A stretch of DNA of 64,000 nucleotides from Lineus longissimus (Eukaryota > Nemertea > Pilidiophora > Heteronemertea > Lineidae). The stretch lies in contig NC_088324.1 in assembly GCF_910592395.1 (NCBI RefSeq), positions 4,056,953 through 4,120,952 on the forward strand, read 5' to 3'. Numbering within the stretch: position 1 is the stretch's first letter; each line of letters begins with the position of its first letter. The notes below the pieces were generated by a model. That model searched no databases. It had not been told where the DNA came from and saw nothing but the letters and a program-made list of their open reading frames with translations. Below are positions 58,060 through 64,000 of the stretch, piece after piece. The position numbers and the translations under genes were made by a program.

Positions 58060-59580
58060 TCATGTATATGGTGTCGAACGAGGACGTCCCCATTTGGCAT
58101 CCGGCCAAATTGGGACCCTCACTCGTATGTGTTGAACCCACACCGGACAAATGGGGACTTACTGTATTAAGCCATAGACCCTATATAGAATAAACATGCA
58201 ACGCGGTATGTTCCTTTGATCCTAGGCTGTCTCGGCCAAGGTCCACTGGTTTTACGACGCCATAGTAGTGAGTGGCAAAAAACAGGGTTTCCCAGTGTTG
58301 ACAATAAGGTTTGTTGTAAAATCTCATAGATATATTGCTTCGAAAAAACTTTGAAGTCAACTTATTAACAGTTTAGTGTGATAATAGAAAGAATGCTTTG
58401 GGTCGTTTCCCCGTGAATAAATATTTAGGTCATCACCGTAGACCAAACAGTTTGTAACACTCCAGTCCATTTTGTAATTGCTCACTCCAGTGTTAATGCT
58501 AGGTGCTAATTGATGAGCAATGCAGATTTGTCAAATTATTCACTGACAAACCAATTAAAGTTTACAAACAGATGTGTACAAATATGGGCCTAATACATAA
58601 TACACACATAAGGCACAAAGCCTGCTAACCAAAAGTGATACAACAGTATGGAAACACTCGATCTTGGACCAATCGAGGTCCGGCCATTATTCAAATAAAC
58701 CAAAATCGCACAGTTTTCTAATGATTATTTCTCGGTCACCATAGTCAAAAATGTATTCTTAATGTTAACTTGCAATGCCTTATCATAAGGAAAATAATTT
58801 GTGCAGAAAAATAAATAGATTTAGTAGGTGAAATTTGGCGACAGCGTTTGGGACTTATCCAGGACGATTTGGTGTTTTTTCTGCGTTTTCTTAGGGCACG
58901 AACGGAAAAGGTATCATTTTAGTCAAAACCGCGAAAGATTTAGCAAAGTCATACTGAACTTGCAATAGAAAATGATCAGACGAATACTTTAAGATACTTT
59001 GTTGGTCTGTAGACTTAAACACTTTCGCGTAGTTTGGCGACAGCGAGCGAGACAAACATGGCTAAAAAAAACACTTTTATTATGAGCGGAAACTCACGGT
59101 GCAAAACACCCCTCGGAAACATCAGCAAATGTAAAGAAGACTGAATTATTTACACTCAATAACTTTGGACTAGTAGATTCTGAACATAATATATTTTCTA
59201 GTTTTTATGATAAGCGCGATCCATATGAAGGTTTTCAGGGGGAAAAATTAGTATTTGTCAGGGCCTATGAATCGTCGATTGCTGTGCGCTATTCTGAATT
59301 CTGGCCGGCGATCAAAAAGTGCGCTTGGGTTGGTCACGTGACCGAGACAGCCTAGGATCAGGGTGCTCGGGCGGCATCTTTGATGTTGAAGCCAGTTGCA
59401 TGTCTATTCTATATAGGGTCTATGATTAAGCCAAATGGTGACGTACCTTTACACGGTGATATGAGTTTAAGGGTGCCGATATTGCCATTCGCCAATTGGG
59501 GACGTCCCCATTTGGCATGAAGTCCCCAGATTGACAGGACCAGGTGGGTGTTGTTCCCCATTTGACACCAAATACAAACG
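58060..59580. repeat. GGGGAC dispersed repeat, split in two
   Basis: The left part 58060-58172 (ATATGGTGTCGAACGAGGAC to TACTGTATTAAGC) and right part 59425-59580 (ATTAAGCCAAATGGTGACGT to CCCATTTGACACC) together equal the full copy at 22310-22560. The gap is exactly the 1252-base element with its 7-base duplication. Confidence 0.85.
58173..59424. mobile_element. 1.25-kb non-autonomous transposon, 7-base target duplication
   Basis: Inverted ends CATAGACCCTATATAGAATA (left) and TATTCTATATAGGGTCTATG (right), about 30 bases with one mismatch region. ATTAAGC flanks both sides (58166-58172 and 59425-59431). The interior is non-coding; GGCGACAGCG occurs twice. Confidence 0.85.
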
Positions 59581-60085
59581 AACCCAAACACACAACCGTC
59601 ACCTCGTGCGCCACCTATCAGCAACTACTCCTTGTGCCCAGCGCTTACGGCTGCTGGTTTTTCCCCTGTAGCACGCGCTACGAGAAGGTTATTACAACTT
59701 GTTTTAATTATACCAAACTTCATCATTTTTCAGATGGTTCAATTTGTAGGCCTATATTCTAGATTTTCTGATAGGCTACAGTAAAAAAATTCTTTCAGTA
59801 ATTCCTTTAAAATCAAAATGCTCACTACGACTGTACATAACGTCATGCGCGACGTGAGCGCTCGGCACAAGGAGTAACATTTGTTGCGGAAAAGCGAAAC
59901 CATCCGTCTATTTCGCGACCTAATCTTTAGGAAAATGTGGGATGCCTCTATTTGAGAAATGAGTGGTCATCTATTTGAGAAGAGACAACAAACGTACTGA
60001 GAACGACTGTCTAAACATCAATATGAGATGTAGGCCTAATCTATCTAGGCCTATCTGAAATTAGGTACATAGCATCTATTTAGAT

Positions 60086-60399
60086 GCGTTCACACTACCA
60101 TCTTAATTCGAATTGAATCCGAAGTAAAGCCTTAATTCGAATTAGCTGTTCACACTGCATTCGGTCTGGGGCGGTGCCAAACCGCCGTAGCGAATTCGGT
60201 TCCTGATTCGAATTCAATTCGAATTGACCTACGTCGAATCTGACGTGAAGGAGTTTATTGCGAATTAAGCGTCATGACGTCACCGTCAATTCGAATCAAA
60301 CTCGAGTATGAACACAGCATTTTAATTCGCATTAGCTAATTCGAATTACCGGGGGCCGGTCTCCGGAATTCGAATTGAAAGCGAATTAGATGTGAACGC
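60086..60399. mobile_element. MITE rich in AATTCGAATT palindromes
   Basis: Inverted ends GCGTTCACAC (left) and the complement of GCGTTCACATC (right). Inside, TTCGAATT/AATTCGAAT palindromes and GAATTCG recur about a dozen times, with one TGACGTCA. No clear target duplication. Confidence 0.6.
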
Positions 60400-60589
60400 A
60401 ACTTTTGACACAGGCGCATTTTTGCGGAAATAACCGCCCATTATGTAGGCCTTCATCTACCAGTAATCTTGATCTTGACTGAAACTTATCATTCCCTGCG
60501 CTATTTTGATGAAAGAAAACCGATATAGGCCTAATTTGTAACAAATGGACGTCATGTCCACCTCTAATGCATAGCCCTACATCCATGAC

Positions 60590-60988
60590 GGTTATTCTAC
60601 AGAAGTGCACCCACCCCAGATTTTAGCTATCTTTTGAAAATTACTTTGATATAAACCCATGGGTCATGTCTACAGATGGTGGAGGTTCCATCCAGGGTGT
60701 TGAAACAATTTGGGTCCCTTTCATTTCCGACTTTTGAGGGTGTTTACATTGTCCGGCATTAGATTCAATCTGCATCCGACAATTGATTGCATGTACATTA
60801 CAACTTTTTGCATGCATTCTGAATCTGTTTTCAGACATTTCTAACTGCTTCAAAAGTCACAATTCTTTTGTGAAATAAACTTTTCACCACCCTCTATCAC
60901 CTCATACACATTCGAAGTCATTGTTCAAGACATAATTGCAAGGATATTTGCAAAATATCGAGGGTGGGTGCACTTCTGTAGAATAACC
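60590..60988. mobile_element. 399-base MITE with 8-base target duplication
   Basis: Inverted ends GGTTATTCTACAGAAGTGCA followed by CCCACCC on both sides. TCCATGAC flanks at 60582-60589 and 60989-60996. Non-coding. The TSD length fits hAT or P superfamilies. Confidence 0.85.
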
Positions 60989-61364
60989 TCCATGACATCT
61001 GTACATACATTTCTGTACATTGGACATGGCGCGCGACCTGTTGCTATAAATGGCGTGAAGAACAAGGAGATATCCAATCATTTCTAGCTTATTACAGATC
61101 CGTGGTGGAACCGGTAGGCTATTTTTTAGGTACTATGTATACCAACCTACCTTTAGGCGGGATTTTATCCACGTATAAGTCCCTTTTAGGCCTATTCGCT
61201 CTCTTGAGTCTTCTGGTTAACATCATAACACATGCAAAATGGCGACGAATTTTTGTGACGTCATCCGTGCAACAAGAGACAAACGTGGACAGTGCGAACA
61301 TGGGGAGTGTAAGACGAATTTTCACTAGCGCCACGTGGGGGATTTTTGCATAACTAAAAGTGTG

Positions 61365-61545
61365 TACCATCCAGGCGAACGGGGACTAACTCGCAACGGA
61401 CTGGTATTTCTAGAGGGCAACCGTTACGTCCCCGAATAAGTGTTGGCGCACAGTTTCCATTCGGGGACGTCCCCGTTTGCAGGGAAGTCCCCATTTGGAA
61501 GGTGAGGGATTGAACCATTGTCCACGTTTGATACCATATACAAAC
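61365..61545. repeat. GGGGAC dispersed repeat, inverted copy
   Basis: Contains CATTCGGGGACGTCCCCGTT and AGTCCCCATTTGGAAGGTGA, ending in a CACACGCACACGCA run like the copy at 18976-19080 but on the other strand. Confidence 0.65.
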
Positions 61546-61936
61546 GCACACGCACACGCATGCACACCCACACTCTCCAGTCTAGATTTAATCCCCTACG
61601 TGACATCCAATACACTTTACCTTTTCATCATTTGATTCATCATTCATTGCTAAACAATTAAAGATGCAATGCAAGTATTTTCCTCAAACAATTATCAAGG
61701 ATTTCAAAACCCAGCACAACATCTACATCACCAGTTTTAACAAATGCTTATAGATATGACATGGAACAGCTAACAAGGTTTCTACAATAATAGACATCCT
61801 CATCAATCATACCTTCTAATCTTCAGTAAAGTGACAGAACAGAGTATATCTGATAAAATTTTACATTTTGATTATTTTCAGGGAAATTTGCACAAAAGTA
61901 ACTCCTACATCTCCAATAAGTGAGGGTTTTTTTCTC

Positions 61937-62113
61937 GGCAAGTTGCAAGTCGCAAGTTGAAAATGCAAGTTGCAAGTTGAAAATGCAAGTTGCAAGTTGA
62001 AAATGCAAGATTTGCAAGTTGAAAATGCAAGTTGCAAGTTGAAAAGGCAAGTTGAAAATTGGCATTTTACAATTTTCAACTTGCAACTTGCATTTTCAAC
62101 TTGCAACTTGCAT
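61937..62113. repeat. Self-complementary minisatellite (hairpin)
   Basis: Units of GCAAGTTGCAAGTTGAAAAT run forward to about 62058, then the complement TTTTCAACTTGCAACTTGCA runs to 62113. The two arms can pair into a stem of 40 bases or more. Confidence 0.85.
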
Positions 62114-62126
62114 ATTAGCAACACTC

Positions 62127-62165
62127 TCTAATCTGGTTGAGGGAGAATGATCTAAATTCTGAGGC
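62127..62165. repeat. Inverted 39-base copy of transposase coding sequence
   Basis: It is the exact complement of 62485-62523, which encodes part of WLRENDLNSEA in the gene to the right. It lies about 130 bases beyond that gene's stop codon, next to the hairpin minisatellite. Confidence 0.9.
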
Positions 62166-62294
62166 ATTACTATGTGAACCACTCATACAGCAAAACCAGA
62201 CACAAAAAGATATTATTCAAAACTTATTTTGGAGTAATTAGCCAAGCTTTTGTTTGAACTTCCAACTGACAAATTACAAACTAAGGCATTCTGT

Positions 62295-64000
62295 TCAAGA
62301 AGACCGAATATGCAGAAGATCGCCATCAACCTTCAACTCCTTGCAGCTTTTTTCAATCAGCCTGAGAACAGGGTGAGTGCAATAACCACACTCTCCTGCC
62401 TCATGCAGTCCACACTTACACATGGATGTGGCACTGGAATAGACGTGGTACTTTGAATTGTCTCTACAATTTCTCATTTGTTTTGCCTCAGAATTTAGAT
62501 CATTCTCCCTCAACCAGATTAGATCGACATACTCATGACGGAAAATCATTGGCCATTTATTCTGTGGAGTACTGAACTTCCCATACATGGCTACTCGCTG
62601 GTGCTTTGCCTCTCGCCCCTGTGTAGTATTTAGGCCTAAACCAACTCCAAATTTATGATAAATCACTTTGGTATGGTAGGGGATAATGTAGCCAATATGC
62701 CATGTTGTTAGAGTGACTTTGGTTAGAAGAAGAGCATGCAAAGCATGATATAGCTCGCAAACATGTTTCAGTCTCTCAAGCTCAAACTGGCTAAACTTCA
62801 CTTTCGATGACAATGATACCAACTCCTTTAAGAGACAACAACCATAGTGGAGTCGAATTTGGACAAACTTGTCATAATCAGTTCCATTGTCATCATCAAG
62901 GGCCTTGAGCAGGTAAGGGAAATCCTGCAGGAATTTGAATGAATCTTCTCCAGTGAATCGTACTGAACAGTTGCTAACAGCTTTAGCTGTAACATTCGAG
63001 CCAGATTCCTTGAACCACCTGCAGAGTCTAGTGTGTAACTTGCCTGCTTTCAGTTTGTGTTGCAAAGCATCTAGGTACTGCCCAATAGGCGATGCAACAA
63101 ATATTGGATCATCCAGGTCTTTTTTTAAAACACTATCATCTGTTTTGACAATGCATGCATACAGTACTTGAACATTGAGCTGTTGACATGCATTGTTTTT
63201 CACATGGAGGGGGTCAATCAGGCACTTTTCGGAATACTTACCAAGTGGTGGCTGAAACTCTTGCCGACACTTCATGTCGGCAATCGCTTTTAGGACTTTA
63301 GCTCTCGTTGTACATTTACTTTCTTTTTTCACTTTCTCAACCTTTTTGGCGTACTCCAATCTCTCTAAATACCCCCACGGATGCCACGTATCTTCAGGAC
63401 CACTACCAATGCTTGCACCTACTTTACTAAGTTCATCCTTGTGAACATTTCCGAATGACGATGGAAAAGTGGCAGCATTTGACAATTCTCAACAAGCGGT
63501 GGCCACCCACTTGCAGTCAGCAGGGACCATTTCTAGCCTAAACCTAACAGGTACATTTCTAATCTGGTACTCCTTTTCTTCAATTTCACTAAACTCTTTG
63601 ACAAGTTTGGTCAAATGTGCCATGAATATAGGGTCATCCTCTTTCCAATCACCACCTACAAGAATGAAATTGTGGTCACAACTGCTGACCTTACTCACGG
63701 TGTTCAAAAATGATAGCAGCAATGATGTGTGAGTATTGATCTTGCCACTTGGAGCACCATCAGCTCCAATGGCAACACAGAAGTTGCCTCTATTTTCTCC
63801 GAACCAATTCAGACCCTCTCCGTGCTCTGATATCAGTTTTTCATCGATCTGGAGATATAAGTCACCGAGCTTTAGTAAAGTGTTCTCAAGCTCTCTGGAA
63901 CACCCCTTGCCACCGGCACCATCAACTGAGCTAACATTGAGGCTTTCTTGGATTTTCTCAATTTCTTTCACTACCTCTTTGTAAGTAAGGGGCTCAGGTC
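62295..64000 (-). pseudogene. DDE transposase-like gene, RAG1/Transib-type order (copy 2, interrupted)
   Basis: It aligns colinearly with residues of about 195 to 757 of the copy at 2568-4769 and stays open through the right edge, so its start lies outside. One TGA at 63488-63490 replaces the Gly of ACGELSNA (AC*ELSNA), six residues after the candidate second Asp (VPADCKW). Apart from that the frame is continuous. Conserved blocks include AIGADGAPSG, FGNVHKDELS, PLHVKNNACQQL, FTGEDSFKF, TTWHIGYIIPYHTK, TTQGREAKHQRV and the cysteine cluster CKCG...CGYC. The C-terminal tail differs (LLHIRSS). With readthrough or a sequencing error it would be intact; taken at face value it is a young pseudogene. 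Confidence 0.7.

Larger units (their letters stand above)
57538..59957. mobile_element. Composite element bounded by 80-base inverted repeats
   Basis: 57538-57616 (including AGGTCGCGAAATAGACGGAT and GTCGCTTTTCCGCAACAAAT) returns as its complement at 59878-59957. The left repeat is itself duplicated in tandem, at 57546 and 57760 (period about 214). Inside lie a GGGGAC repeat (58060-58172 plus 59425-59580) and, within that, a further element (58173-59424). The outer target duplication was not found. Confidence 0.6.

Noticed and set aside
61102-61353. 83-codon hydrophobic open frame
   Set aside because: No signal peptide pattern or splice context; it overlaps an equally long minus-strand frame and lies between MITEs.

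Overview
The window is eukaryotic and reads as the genome of an invertebrate animal, probably marine; the sequence alone does not fix the phylum. Introns have clean GT-AG sites. Coding exons are small islands in a background of miniature transposons, minisatellites and segmental duplications. No bacterial operon structure, tRNA, rRNA or CRISPR array was seen.

Left part (1-18.2 kb). Three + strand exons (513-665, 835-914, 1073-1249) make a bromodomain. A coiled-coil exon (ending 1765) and a 2.2-kb exon (2568-4769) follow. The large exon encodes a DDE-transposase-like protein whose motif order resembles the RAG1/Transib core. At 6.6-7.0 kb (-) lies an unrecognised exon whose paralog is a complete four-exon gene at 16.1-18.2 kb (+). 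Between them is a decayed Ty3/gypsy element (about 7.3-15.3 kb, -). It lacks its 5' end, has frameshifts, is split in the integrase by a 2.7-kb insertion, and carries an SGNH-hydrolase ORF in the place where an env gene would sit.

Middle part (18.9-33.2 kb). This has no intact gene. It holds a 1.24-1.31-kb tandem segment containing an internal minisatellite and a mariner-like MITE, then a nearly perfect 5.28-kb tandem duplication (22649-27929 and 27930-33203). The duplication breakpoint lies inside the last exon of the next gene.

Right part (33.1-57 kb, -). Exons scattered over at least 22 kb fit one modular gene. In transcription order they are: two exons of a KMT5A/SET8-like SET domain, two unrecognised exons, tandem copies of an acidic Ser-rich exon, another acidic exon, a 1.75-kb exon with two zinc fingers and a tyrosine-recombinase-like domain, two short charged exons, and a Myb-like last exon. 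All internal exons after the SET module are phase 1-1, so they join in frame. One link, between the SET exons and the rest, is not resolved. The introns hold many target-site-bounded MITEs.

Far right (57.5-64 kb). Nested MITEs and a hairpin minisatellite precede a second copy of the RAG1/Transib-like gene (-). This copy runs off the window edge and is interrupted by one in-frame stop.

The most notable items are the SET plus tyrosine-recombinase gene, the RAG1/Transib-like DDE family, the SGNH ORF in the gypsy element, and the acidic exon multiplication with two TTAA elements whose empty site is preserved in a neighbouring copy.
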